A DNA stretch of 7,070 bases from Acidovorax sp. Lineage in GTDB: Bacteria; Pseudomonadota; Gammaproteobacteria; Burkholderiales; Burkholderiaceae_C. Below the pieces are notes generated by a model. It saw only the letters and a program-made list of their open reading frames with translations, was not told the origin of the DNA and ran no database searches. The stretch spans positions 1 to 7,070 of the forward strand of contig WOZN01000269.1 of the NCBI GenBank assembly GCA_011620245.1. The letters are read 5' to 3'. Positions 1-6,831 of this stretch are shown in pieces. Both the position numbers and the translations under genes were made by a program. Positions within the stretch are counted from its first letter, which is position 1, and every line of letters starts with the position of its first letter.

Positions 1-4
1 ATAC

Positions 5-25
5 AAAGCGGTCAACTGCCGTTTT
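5..25. terminator. weak bidirectional-type hairpin with T/A flanks
   Basis: On the plus strand AAAGCGGT (5-12) can pair with GCCGTTTT (18-25) over eight positions, two of them G-T wobbles, around a five-base loop, with a run of five Ts at 22-26. On the minus strand the wobbles become mismatches, leaving three GC pairs and flanking A-T pairs. It could end a plus-strand transcript entering from the left, or weakly the fli operon. The evidence is thin. Confidence 0.2.
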
Positions 26-44
26 TAGGATCATTGCTCCATTC

Positions 45-64
45 CGCCCCCGCGCCTGGGGACG
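45..64 (-). terminator. GC-rich hairpin just after the fliK stop (possible 3' end structure)
   Basis: On the minus strand the arms CGTCCCC (64-58) and GGGGGCG (51-45) pair over seven bases with one G-T wobble, closing a six-base loop. The hairpin starts six bases after the fliK stop codon. No U-run follows it, so it is not a classical intrinsic terminator; it could instead stabilise the 3' end of the message or be chance in GC-rich DNA. Confidence 0.3.
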
Positions 65-70
65 CGAGCA

Positions 71-1354
71 TCACACAAAAATGTCCACAGCACGGTCAGG
101 CGCGCCGCCAAGGTGCCGCGCCGATGCCACAGCGGACGGCACGGACGCCACCACCTGCGCGCGCCGCTCGCCCTCCCGGCCCTGGCGCTGCCCGGAATCG
201 TTCGGTGAGGCGCCATCGCGCGCCGTGGTGCCCACCGTGGTGCCTGACAACACCAGGCCCTCGTCGCGCAGCAAATCGCGCAACTGGGACATGCTCGAAT
301 CGAGCAACTCGCGGGTCTGCGCCTGGTCACTGCGAAAGGTCACATGGGCCTCGCTGCCCGAGAGCGATACGGTCACCTGCACCGGCTGCCCGTCGCGGTC
401 CAGTGTCATTTCGGCGTTCTGCGTTTTCTGGTTCACCCAGTAGGCCACCTGGTCCGCAATCTGCTCTTCTGCCCCCGCCGGCGCCGGATCGGCAAATGCG
501 GCAGCGCCTTCCACGCCCGCCGTCTCCGGCCCCGTGTAGGCGGCTCCCCAGTCACCCCATGCGGCATCTCCGGAAGGGCGTCCGCCCGCGTCACCACTGG
601 TGGCATTGCCTGAGCGCTGGGGCACCCGGCTTTCAGCGAAGGCGTCCAGTACCACCCCTGCTGCAGCGCCGCCCTGCCCGCCCGGCAATTCGCGTCCGTC
701 GCGTGCCCCAGCGTCGGCCAGCGCCCCAACCAGCGCGCGCGAATCCACCGCCGCCTCAGGGCCCTGCGCGGCAACAGCAGCCATCGCCAGTACCTGCTTT
801 TTTTCTGCCCCGATGGCGCCTGCCGTGCCCGCAGCAGCCAAACCAGACACATCACCCCCTTGCGACAGCGCATTCTGAATGCGCGAAAACATGCGGCTGT
901 AGCCCGCCACGGCACCGCCGGACGGCTTCACCCCCGCCACATCCGCAGCGCCATCCAGCATCGCTGTCTGGGCCACCAGCCCATCGGCTGCCGGCAGCCA
1001 TTCGGAACCAGCCAACCCCGCCAGACCCGGCCCGCCCCCGCCCCCGCCGCCAGCCGTTGCCACCGCAAACGCAGCGCCCGGCACACCCCCAGACGCCAGC
1101 AGGCCCTGCCAGGCGGCCAGTGATGCGGGATCAGCGTTCAGGAGTGAAGGGTCCACTGCACCGTCTAAAGGCGCTCCATCACCCGGGAGCGCAATGTCCA
1201 CAGAAGCCAGCAAAGCCAGAAACCCGCCCTGCGCCGAGGGGTCCGCGGGGCCGCCGGCTTGCTGCGCGTTCGCTTTTCCGCGCATGGACTGAGTGCCCTG
1301 GGTGCCTTGGGCGCCCTGGCTGCCCTGCGGGGCAGAGATGCGTGTCGGTTCCAT
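71..1354 (-). CDS. fliK: FliK, flagellar hook-length control protein
   Basis: Secreted molecular ruler that stops hook growth and switches the export gate from rod/hook to filament substrates. The 427-residue product has the usual FliK shape: a long low-complexity Ala/Gly/Gln-rich N-terminal and central region, then a compact C-terminal hook-control domain at about residues 296-377. That domain contains AEMTLDRDGQPVQVTV, HVTF and a helix ending LRDLLRDEGLVL. The tail after 378 is polar and probably flexible. A Gln-Gly-X repeat lies at residues 10-22 and seven glycines at 102-108. The ATG at 1354 is preferred because GGGAG sits 8 bases upstream. An in-frame TTG at 1360 would overlap the fliJ stop and leave only 2 bases from that GGGAG. 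The gene begins 2 bases after the fliJ stop, suggesting coupled translation. The N-terminal part is not conserved enough to recognise alone; the call rests on the C-terminal domain and on position after fliJ. Confidence 0.9.
   Translation of the reverse strand: MEPTRISAPQGSQGAQGTQGTQSMRGKANAQQAGGPADPSAQGGFLALLASVDIALPGDGAPLDGAVDPSLLNADPASLAAWQGLLASGGVPGAAFAVATAGGGGGGGPGLAGLAGSEWLPAADGLVAQTAMLDGAADVAGVKPSGGAVAGYSRMFSRIQNALSQGGDVSGLAAAGTAGAIGAEKKQVLAMAAVAAQGPEAAVDSRALVGALADAGARDGRELPGGQGGAAAGVVLDAFAESRVPQRSGNATSGDAGGRPSGDAAWGDWGAAYTGPETAGVEGAAAFADPAPAGAEEQIADQVAYWVNQKTQNAEMTLDRDGQPVQVTVSLSGSEAHVTFRSDQAQTRELLDSSMSQLRDLLRDEGLVLSGTTVGTTARDGASPNDSGQRQGREGERRAQVVASVPSAVASARHLGGAPDRAVDIFV
1031..1051 (-). 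repeat. poly-glycine tract in fliK
   Basis: Seven consecutive glycine codons (residues 102-108) made of alternating GGG and GGC, giving a GCCCCC-like repeat on the plus strand. It lies in the low-complexity N-terminal half of FliK, where a flexible linker is expected. Confidence 0.7.
1289..1327 (-). repeat. 9-base tandem repeat in fliK encoding Gln-Gly-X
   Basis: Four imperfect nine-base units (plus-strand form close to CTGGGTGCC) encode residues 10-22 of FliK, reading QGS, QGA, QGT, QGT and a final Q. Units differ by single bases, so this is a diverged in-frame minisatellite. A change in copy number would keep the reading frame. Confidence 0.75.
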
Positions 1355-1356
1355 TG

Positions 1357-1824
1357 TCAATACTCCCGGCCCGGCGGGCCATTGATGGCATTGCGCACCT
1401 GCATCGAGGCGCGTTCATCGGTTTGCTTCTGTTCACGGCGCAGCTGCTGGCGTTCGTGGTCCTGCTGGCGCTTTTCCACCACCTTGCGCAAGCTGGCCAG
1501 GCGCAGCTCTGCGTCCAGCAAACTGCGGGTGGCGTCCTGCACCCGGCTGGCGTGGTCACCCACCACGCGCGTCTGCAAGCCCGCGGCGTGGTCCAGGCGG
1601 CCCATGAACTGGTAATGGTGGAACATCACCTCCGGCTGCACTGCCGCGTCGGCGCGCATGCCCCAGCGCCCCTCTGTCTCTCGGGCGTAGCCCTGCAACT
1701 GGTCCAGCTGGTTCTGCGCGGCTTGCTGCGCGCCCTGGGCGTCCTGCAACAGCCGCCGGGCCTCATCGCGCTTGCGCAAGGCCATATCCACGGCAACCAT
1801 CAATGCGTTGAGGTTTGACGACAT
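1357..1824 (-). CDS. fliJ: FliJ, flagellar export chaperone / ATPase stalk protein
   Basis: Small coiled-coil protein that sits in the pore of the FliI hexamer, couples the ATPase to the FlhA export gate and recycles export chaperones. The 155-residue product is almost entirely helical and charged. Two long heptad-like helices are visible at about residues 6-50 and 78-145, joined by a segment with the family-typical YQFMGRLDHA (71-80). RKVVEKRQQDHERQQLRREQK (113-133) is the usual basic/acidic second helix. Its length is close to known FliJ proteins (about 147). The start ATG at 1824 has GGGAG 10 bases upstream. It begins 20 bases after the fliI stop and ends 2 bases before the fliK ATG. FliJ sequences diverge strongly, so the call also leans on position between fliI and fliK. 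Confidence 0.92.
   Translation of the reverse strand: MSSNLNALMVAVDMALRKRDEARRLLQDAQGAQQAAQNQLDQLQGYARETEGRWGMRADAAVQPEVMFHHYQFMGRLDHAAGLQTRVVGDHASRVQDATRSLLDAELRLASLRKVVEKRQQDHERQQLRREQKQTDERASMQVRNAINGPPGREY
1363..1367 (-). promoter_or_regulatory. ribosome binding site of fliK (decides start)
   Basis: GGGAG on the minus strand, inside the last codons of fliJ, 8 bases before the ATG at 1354. It is too close to the alternative TTG at 1360, which supports the ATG start. Confidence 0.6.
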
Positions 1825-1844
1825 GTCTGTTTTGCTCCCGTGCG

Positions 1845-3245
1845 TCAGCGGTCCAGCACCGCCGCCATGGCGTGGAGGCTTTGCTCCATGGAGGCAGCAT
1901 CAAACATGTCCTGCTGCAGGAAGGCGGCCATCTGGGGTTGCAGGCGGATTGCTTCATCCAGCGCCGGATCGGAGCCGCTCATGTACGCCCCCACCTGCAC
2001 CAGATCACGGCTTTTCTGGTAGCGCGAATACACCGCGCGAAAACGCCTTGCCAGATCAACATGCTCCCGAGAAACCACGTTGTGCATCACCCGCGAGGCA
2101 GACTGCTCGATATCGATGGCCGGAAAATGCCCCGCTTCGGCCAGCGCCCGCGACAGCACGATATGTCCGTCCAGAATGGCCCGCGCCGCATCGGCGATGG
2201 GGTCCTGCTGGTCATCGCCCTCCGACAGCACGGTGTAGAACGCGGTAATCGACCCCACGCCATGCAGCCCGTTGCCACTGCGCTCCACCAGCGCAGGCAG
2301 CTTGGCAAAACACGACGGTGGATAGCCCTTGGTGGCCGGTGGCTCGCCGATGGCCAGCGCGATCTCCCGCTGGGCCATGGCATAGCGGGTGAGCGAGTCC
2401 ATGAGCAGCAGCACATGCTTGCCCTTGTCGCGAAAATGCTCTGCCACGGCCGTGGCATAGGCCGCGCCCTGCATGCGCAAGAGCGGCGGCGCATCGGCCG
2501 GTGCAGCCACCACCACCGAGCGTGCACGGCCATCCGCGCCCAGAATGTCTTCGACAAATTCCTTGACTTCGCGCCCGCGCTCGCCAATCAGCCCCACCAC
2601 GATCACATCGGCCTGGGTGTAGCGGGCCATCATGCCCAGCAAGACGCTCTTGCCAACGCCCGAGCCCGCAAACAAACCCAGCCGCTGCCCCCGCCCCACG
2701 GTCAGCAGGGCATTGATGGCGCGCACACCGGTGTCCAGCGGCTCGCGCACCGGGTCCCGGTCCATGGCATTGATCTGGCGGCGATCCATGGGCTCGGAGA
2801 CCACATCCTGCACCGGGCCGCCATGGTCCAGCGGCTGCCCCTGCGAATCCACCACCCGGCCCAGCAGCCCATCGCCCATGGGCAGCCGCAGCACACCGGC
2901 GCGATGCACCGGGCGCGGCGGCTCGCCCAGGCGGGGCAGGGGAATGTAGGGGGCTGCAGGCACCACGCTGGCACCGCTGGACAGGCCGTGAATATCCCAG
3001 GCGGGCATCAAAAAGGCCCGGTCGGCAGAAAACCCCACCACCTCGGCCAGTATCGGTGCTTGCCCCGGCATCTGCACCATGCACTGCGAGCCCACCGGCA
3101 CGCGAATGCCGGCGGCCTCCAGCACCAGGCCCGTCAGCCGCGTGAGCGTGCCCCGCGTTTCCAGCGGCGCGCCCGCCTGCACGCGTGCACGGGCATCGTC
3201 CATGAAACGCGTCCAGGCAGAACCGGTTTCAGTGGTCGTCGCCAT
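1845..3245 (-). CDS. fliI: FliI, flagellum-specific export ATPase
   Basis: Cytoplasmic AAA-like ATPase, related to the F1 beta subunit, that energises flagellar protein export with FliH and FliJ. The 466-residue product matches the family along its length. A beta-barrel N-terminal domain covers about residues 25-95. The Walker A loop is AGSGVGKS (193-200, Lys199) and GERGREV is at 221-227. Glu222 lies 23 residues after the Walker lysine, the same spacing as the catalytic pair of Salmonella FliI. Walker B is [10 protein letters not shown] (278-287, Asp283), and the C-terminal helical domain runs from about 385. The ATG at 3245 ([11 protein letters not shown]) gives a family-typical length; an open frame continues upstream to about 3410, but that would add an improbable Trp/Arg-rich extension lying in the fliH shadow. 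The start overlaps the end of fliH by 17 bases and the Shine-Dalgarno is poor (GGTGGTG or AGGA), so translation is probably coupled to fliH. Compared with Salmonella, the linker at about 98-120 is some 11 residues longer, and Cys312 replaces the Val after PPS. Confidence 0.98.
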   Translation of the reverse strand: MATTTETGSAWTRFMDDARARVQAGAPLETRGTLTRLTGLVLEAAGIRVPVGSQCMVQMPGQAPILAEVVGFSADRAFLMPAWDIHGLSSGASVVPAAPYIPLPRLGEPPRPVHRAGVLRLPMGDGLLGRVVDSQGQPLDHGGPVQDVVSEPMDRRQINAMDRDPVREPLDTGVRAINALLTVGRGQRLGLFAGSGVGKSVLLGMMARYTQADVIVVGLIGERGREVKEFVEDILGADGRARSVVVAAPADAPPLLRMQGAAYATAVAEHFRDKGKHVLLLMDSLTRYAMAQREIALAIGEPPATKGYPPSCFAKLPALVERSGNGLHGVGSITAFYTVLSEGDDQQDPIADAARAILDGHIVLSRALAEAGHFPAIDIEQSASRVMHNVVSREHVDLARRFRAVYSRYQKSRDLVQVGAYMSGSDPALDEAIRLQPQMAAFLQQDMFDAASMEQSLHAMAAVLDR

Positions 3246-3960
3246 TGCCGTCACCACCGTCCTGCCAGGCAGAATCAAGCCCCAGCGCCGCCACGGCCCG
3301 CTGCCAGCGCTTGTCCAGGCTGCCATCCACCACCGTTCCCGCGGACTCCACCAGACAGCCCCCGGCCGGCACCGCGGCGTCTGCCATCCACTGCACGGCG
3401 GCGCCATCAAACTCTTCGCGCAAATGCGCTGCCAATGTTTCCATGTCGACAGGGTTCAGGCGCACCAGCGCCGGGCGCCCCTCGGACACCAGCATGCCCA
3501 CGGCCTCGCGCACCACCGGCTGCACCGCATTGGGGTTGACCGACAGTTCGTGCCGCAGCACCTGGCGGGCAATGTCACAGGCCAGGTGCAGCAAATCCTG
3601 CGCCATGTGCTGCTGCATGTCGGTCAGTGATGCCTGCAGCGACTGGACCACGGCATTGAGCCGCTGGGCCGCTTCCTGGCCCTGGTTCGCCACGTAATCG
3701 TCCATGCGGCGCTGCCACTGCAGCGTGGCCTGCGCCTCGCCCTGGGCAACGCCCCTGGCGTAGGCTTCATCGCGGGCCTGCTGCACCAAGGCTTGCTGCG
3801 CCTCGTCGAGCGCAGGCGGCAGCTTTGGCGCGGCCTCGGTTTCCGGCGCGGGCTCCACCAGGTCAGAGCCATCCACCGCGCCGAACTTCCAGTGGGTGAC
3901 ATCACCCACCTCTTCGCTGGGGATGAAGCGGGCATATATCCGCTGGTTAGACAAAGGCAT
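3229..3960 (-). CDS. fliH: FliH, flagellar export ATPase regulator / peripheral stalk
   Basis: Dimeric partner that restrains FliI and tethers it to FliN at the C-ring and to FlhA. The 243-residue product has a variable N-terminus with an aromatic-rich stretch (Tyr9, Phe12, Trp24, Phe26), a helical coiled-coil centre at about 50-135 with a single GxxxG step (Gly70-Gly74), and a globular C-terminal domain. The latter carries [11 protein letters not shown] (129-139), [11 protein letters not shown] (167-177) and PAGGCLVES (198-206), typical of FliH/HrpE/YscL proteins. The ATG at 3960 (MPLSNQ) is chosen because the only longer start is a TTG at 3978, and GGTGGTGG-type purines precede 3960. It overlaps the end of fliG by 14 bases and the start of fliI by 17, implying coupled synthesis of the ATPase complex. 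The tail (GGDGNGDDH) is acidic and probably disordered. Confidence 0.94.
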   Translation of the reverse strand: MPLSNQRIYARFIPSEEVGDVTHWKFGAVDGSDLVEPAPETEAAPKLPPALDEAQQALVQQARDEAYARGVAQGEAQATLQWQRRMDDYVANQGQEAAQRLNAVVQSLQASLTDMQQHMAQDLLHLACDIARQVLRHELSVNPNAVQPVVREAVGMLVSEGRPALVRLNPVDMETLAAHLREEFDGAAVQWMADAAVPAGGCLVESAGTVVDGSLDKRWQRAVAALGLDSAWQDGGDGNGDDH

Positions 3961-4942
3961 CTTCACCACCACCGCCAATCACGATCTGGCCCTCGTCCGA
4001 GAGCCGACGCACCGTCTTGAGGATTTCCTTTTGCTGGGCTTCCACTTCCGACAGGCGCATCGGGCCGCGCGACTCCAGGTCTTCGCGCAGGGCCTCTGCC
4101 GCACGGGTGGACATGTTGGACAGGAATTTTTCGCGCAACTCGGGCACCGCGCCCTTGAGGGCCGCGATCAGCGTCTCCGACGCCACTTCGCGCAACACCG
4201 CCTGGATGGCCTTGTCATCGAGCTTGAGCACATCCTCGAACACGAACATCTTGTCCATGATCTTCTGGGCCAGATCAGGGTCGTATCCGCGGATCGATTC
4301 GAGCACCACGCTGTCCATGTTGCCGCCCAGCATGTTGATGATCTCGGCCGCCGCCTTGACACCGCCCAGCGAGCTTTTGCGGATCTTGTCGCCGCCGGCC
4401 AGCACCTTGAACAGCACCTCGTTCAGATCTTTCAGTGCGGTCGGCTGTATGCCTTCGAGGGTGGCCACCCGCAGCAGCACTTCGCTGCGCTGGCGCTCCG
4501 AGAAATTCATCAGCACGGCAGCGGCCTGGTCGGGATCGAGGTGCACCAAAATGGCCGCCACGATCTGGGGATGCTCGTTGCGCAGCAATTCCGCCACCGA
4601 CAGGGGGTCCATCCATTTCAGGCTTTCAATGCCCGAGACATCGCCGCCCTGCAAAATGCGGTCGATCAGCAATCCGGCCTTGTCATCGCCCAGCGCCCGC
4701 TTGAGCACCGCGCGCACATAGTTGCCGGTGTCGGACACCAGCAGGCTCTGCGCCGCTGCGGCGTTCGAAAACCGGTTGATCACCATGTCCACCTTTTCGC
4801 GCGACACCGAACGCATGCGCGCAATAGTCTCACCCAGCTTTTGCACCTCTTTGGGCGAAAAATGCTTGAATACTTCGGCCGCCTCTTCCTCGCCGAGGGA
4901 CATCAGCATGATGGCGGCATCGTTGAGGCCCTGCTCATCCAT
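3947..4942 (-). CDS. fliG: FliG, flagellar motor switch and torque protein
   Basis: Rotor protein that binds FliF on the MS ring, FliM in the C-ring, and the MotA stator. The 331-residue product has the exact family length and all landmarks: an N-terminal FliF-binding domain (to about 100), the EHPQ motif (123-126) of the middle domain, the Gly-Gly hinge (183-184) and LGG (192-194), and the MFVF motif (232-235). The charged torque helix is present, with Lys263, Arg280, Glu287, Asp288 and Arg296 in the register of E. coli Lys264, Arg281, Asp288, Asp289 and Arg297; one Asp is a Glu here. The C-terminus [12 protein letters not shown] is typical. The ATG at 4942 lies 27 bases after the fliF stop and has only a weak GGA upstream. 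The 3' end overlaps fliH by 14 bases. Confidence 0.98.
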   Translation of the reverse strand: MDEQGLNDAAIMLMSLGEEEAAEVFKHFSPKEVQKLGETIARMRSVSREKVDMVINRFSNAAAAQSLLVSDTGNYVRAVLKRALGDDKAGLLIDRILQGGDVSGIESLKWMDPLSVAELLRNEHPQIVAAILVHLDPDQAAAVLMNFSERQRSEVLLRVATLEGIQPTALKDLNEVLFKVLAGGDKIRKSSLGGVKAAAEIINMLGGNMDSVVLESIRGYDPDLAQKIMDKMFVFEDVLKLDDKAIQAVLREVASETLIAALKGAVPELREKFLSNMSTRAAEALREDLESRGPMRLSEVEAQQKEILKTVRRLSDEGQIVIGGGGEDAFV

Positions 4943-4969
4943 AGATAAGTTGTCCGTTCAGATCCGGGA

Positions 4970-6655
4970 TCAGACGGAATCGCCATTCACCCAGGTTTTC
5001 AGAATATTGGCCACGGCCATGGGGTTCTCCTTGGCCAGCACACGCGCCTCTTCCAGGCGCATCTGCTCGGGCGACACCGGCAGCAGCTCATCCTTCTTGG
5101 TCGGTGCCGGCAAGGCGGGCCGCTCGGGCTGCTCAGCCTCCAGGGCATCCACCCTGCCGCCCGCCACCGGAATGGCCCGGGGCCGCGCCACGCCCTTGAG
5201 GGCCGGGCGCACCAACCCCAGCAAGACCAGGGCGGCAAACAACACCGCCCCCACCGGCCAGGCGAAGCTCTTGGCCAGGTCCAGCATTTCGGGCTGCTTC
5301 CACAGCGGCACATCGCTGACCGGCGCCGCATCCACCTGGAACGGCGTATTCATCAGGTTGACCGAATCCCCGCGCTCCTTGTTGAACCCGATGGTTTCGC
5401 GCACCAGCGCCGTCATCTGTTCGAGCTGCTCGGGCGTCAGCGCCTTGGCCACGGTCTTGCCCTTGTCTTCGGCCGACCGGTAGTTCACCACCACCGCGGC
5501 GCTCAGGCGCTTGACGGCGCCGCTGCCGCCCCGCGTCACGCGGACGGTTTTGTCCACCTCGTAATTGATGACCGACTCGCGCTTGCTCCCCGCGCCCAAT
5601 GCACCCTGCTGCTGGCCGTTGGCAGCCGCCAGGGGCGGGTTGGCGCCGTTGATGGGCGCGGCAGAAGGTGCCGGCGGCTGGTTCGAGGCCGCGCCGGGCA
5701 CGCCCGTGGGCAGCGCAGCGCCCTGGGGGCCATTGCTTTCCACCACCTGCTGGCTGCGAATGGCGCTGGCGTCGGGGGCCAGGTTGGGGCGGTGCTGCTC
5801 GGAGGTGGATTCGGTCTGGCTGAAATCCACCTCGGCAGACACCTGCGCCTTGACGTTGTTGCGCCCCACCACGGGTTCCAGGATGTCCATGATGCGGCGC
5901 GCATATTGCTGCTCGATCTGCTGCACATACAGCAGCTGCTGCGCATCCACGCCCGAACCTGAGGCTGCATCGGGCGACTGCGACAGCAGCTTGCCCGTGT
6001 CGTCGAGCACGCTCACGGCAGAGGGCGCCAGCTCGGGCACGCTAGACGCCACCAGATGCACGATGCCCGCCAGCTGCGCCCGGTCGAGCACGCGGCCCGG
6101 GTGCAGGCTCACCAGCACCGAGGCCGAAGGCTTTTGCTGCTCGCGGAAAAACCCGTTCTGGTTGGGCAGCGCCAGGTGCACGCGCGCCCCCTGCACCGAC
6201 GACAGCGCCTGGATGGAGCGCGTGAGCTCCCCTTCCAGCCCGCGCTGAAAGTTCAGCCGCTCCTGGAACTGCGTCATGCCGAACTTGCTCGACTCCATCA
6301 GCTCGAACCCCGCCACCGAGCCCTTGGGCAGCCCCTGAGTGGCCAGGCGCAGGCGCACGTCGTGCACGCGGTCGGCCGGAACCAAAATGGCGCCGCCGCC
6401 ATCGGCGTGCTTGTAAGGCACGTTCATCTGCGACAGCTGGGCCACGATGGCGCCGCCGTCCTTGTCACTCAGGTTGGCAAACAGCACCCGGTAATCGGGC
6501 TGGCGGCCCAGCACAATGGCCGCAATGGCCACCGCCACCAGCAGCGCCACCCCCACGCCCAGCCGCATGCGCTGCGCCCGGTCGAGCGCCGACAGACGCT
6601 GCAGCCAGCCAGAGCTTGCGGGGGGAGTGACGGGGATTTCAGCAACTGCAGACAT
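4970..6655 (-). CDS. fliF: FliF, flagellar MS-ring protein
   Basis: Inner-membrane protein that oligomerises into the MS ring, the platform for rotor and export gate. The 561-residue product has a first membrane helix at about 32-50, then a YscJ/FliF ring-building region: about 51-120 with YRVLFANLSDKDGGAI, and 125-225 with the conserved ARVHLALP (157-164). A second ring/collar region (about 235-440) ends in KERGDSVNLMNTPF. It is interrupted by a Pro/Ala/Asn/Gly-rich loop (about 310-358), as expected for the beta-collar insertion. A second membrane helix lies at about 465-483. The cytoplasmic tail ends in the FliG-binding segment (about 525-561, containing ENPMAVANILKTWV). The ATG at 6655 is preferred over an in-frame GTG at 6679 because GGAAAG lies 4 bases before it and MSAVAEI is a plausible N-terminus. 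It is first in the operon, divergent from fliE. Confidence 0.97.
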   Translation of the reverse strand: MSAVAEIPVTPPASSGWLQRLSALDRAQRMRLGVGVALLVAVAIAAIVLGRQPDYRVLFANLSDKDGGAIVAQLSQMNVPYKHADGGGAILVPADRVHDVRLRLATQGLPKGSVAGFELMESSKFGMTQFQERLNFQRGLEGELTRSIQALSSVQGARVHLALPNQNGFFREQQKPSASVLVSLHPGRVLDRAQLAGIVHLVASSVPELAPSAVSVLDDTGKLLSQSPDAASGSGVDAQQLLYVQQIEQQYARRIMDILEPVVGRNNVKAQVSAEVDFSQTESTSEQHRPNLAPDASAIRSQQVVESNGPQGAALPTGVPGAASNQPPAPSAAPINGANPPLAAANGQQQGALGAGSKRESVINYEVDKTVRVTRGGSGAVKRLSAAVVVNYRSAEDKGKTVAKALTPEQLEQMTALVRETIGFNKERGDSVNLMNTPFQVDAAPVSDVPLWKQPEMLDLAKSFAWPVGAVLFAALVLLGLVRPALKGVARPRAIPVAGGRVDALEAEQPERPALPAPTKKDELLPVSPEQMRLEEARVLAKENPMAVANILKTWVNGDSV

Positions 6656-6659
6656 TTCG

Positions 6660-6665
6660 CTTTCC
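6660..6665 (-). promoter_or_regulatory. ribosome binding site of fliF (decides start)
   Basis: GGAAAG on the minus strand, 4 bases before the ATG at 6655 (6 from its GGAA core). It favours that ATG over the GTG at 6679, which has no comparable purine run at the right distance. Confidence 0.55.
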
Positions 6666-6685
6666 AGTATGGCAGGCACGGCGGG

Positions 6686-6704
6686 CGAACCTTGCGTTGG
6701 TTCG
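6686..6704. repeat. inverted repeat CGAACC-N7-GGTTCG
   Basis: Two perfect six-base arms (6686-6691 and 6699-6704) flank a seven-base centre. The element directly adjoins the candidate fliF -10 and would cover the predicted transcription start, a usual place for an operator. The CGAAC core recurs as GTTCG at 6729-6733. Confidence 0.5.
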
Positions 6705-6710
6705 ATTATT
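6705..6710 (-). promoter_or_regulatory. candidate -10 box for the fliF operon
   Basis: AATAAT on the minus strand matches TATAAT at five of six bases and is one of few A/T hexamers in the gap. Seventeen bases upstream is CGAACA, which matches only the ACA half of TTGACA, so an activator would be needed. Transcription would begin near 6697 and leave a leader of about 40 bases. This is a reading by eye, unproven. Confidence 0.3.
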
Positions 6711-6804
6711 CGGGCGCATCACCCGGATGTTCGCTGGATAAGCCGCGCATTTCACCATCAATTCCCCCGGATGGCCGGCGCCCCAGGGCCTAGTATTGCG
6801 CCAT

Positions 6805-6813
6805 CCCCCCCCC
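6805..6813 (+). repeat. nine-C homopolymer in the fliE leader
   Basis: Nine consecutive Cs, 18 bases before the fliE ATG, inside a pyrimidine-rich stretch. It is non-coding if the ATG at 6832 is used. If the in-frame TTG at 6796 were used it would encode Pro-Pro-Pro, and slippage would shift the frame. Confidence 0.8.
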
Positions 6814-6831
6814 TTCCCGCACCACACCGCC

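Larger units (their letters stand above)
1..70. other. non-coding stretch downstream of fliK
   Basis: No convincing gene lies here. The stretch follows the fliK stop codon (complement of 71-73) and runs to the window edge. Reading in the fliK direction it holds a GC-rich hairpin (45-64) and then a weaker A/T-flanked hairpin (5-25). No start codon with a recognisable flagellar N-terminus is visible, so the next gene (fliL in many related clusters, by family knowledge) is either further left or absent. Confidence 0.5.
6656..6831. promoter_or_regulatory. divergent fliE/fliF control region
   Basis: A 176-base gap separates two flagellar genes transcribed away from each other, so promoters for both must lie here or within the flanking genes. 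It is less GC-biased in its middle (6700-6765) than the genes. It contains a palindrome, three copies of GTTCG/CGAAC, a candidate -10 for fliF, and a C-rich leader before fliE. In enteric bacteria the equivalent gap is controlled by FlhDC with a sigma-70 promoter; I do not see a clear FlhDC box, sigma-28 site or sigma-54 -24/-12 pair. Confidence 0.7.

Noticed and set aside
34..1818. Long plus-strand open frame (594 codons) opposite fliK and fliJ
   Set aside because: Product is Pro/Arg/His-rich low-complexity with no recognisable domain, and it spans two real minus-strand genes. Long antisense frames are expected from GC-rich codon bias.
3246..3410. Upstream extension of FliI beyond the ATG at 3245
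   Set aside because: The extra 55 residues are Trp/Arg-rich, do not resemble FliI, and overlap the conserved FliH C-terminal coding region.
1815..3539. Long plus-strand open frame (574 codons) opposite fliI and the end of fliH
   Set aside because: His/Arg/Gln-rich translation typical of the antisense of a GC-rich gene; the minus strand carries a fully conserved FliI with Walker motifs.
3896..4948. Plus-strand open frame of 350 codons opposite fliG
   Set aside because: Mirrors the fliG frame almost end to end, is rich in His and Gln, and shows no family signature.
6675..6695. Possible sigma-54 promoter (GGCAC followed by TTGC)
   Set aside because: The GG and GC elements are 17 bases apart instead of 10, so the -24/-12 geometry fails.
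6733..6741. Possible sigma-28 -10 element (GCTGGATAA) for fliE
   Set aside because: It has an extra base relative to GCCGATAA and no TAAA-like -35 at the right distance.
6791..6796. TAGTAT as a -10 box for fliE
   Set aside because: Only four of six matches and no -35-like hexamer 16-18 bases upstream; kept as a possibility but not listed as a feature.
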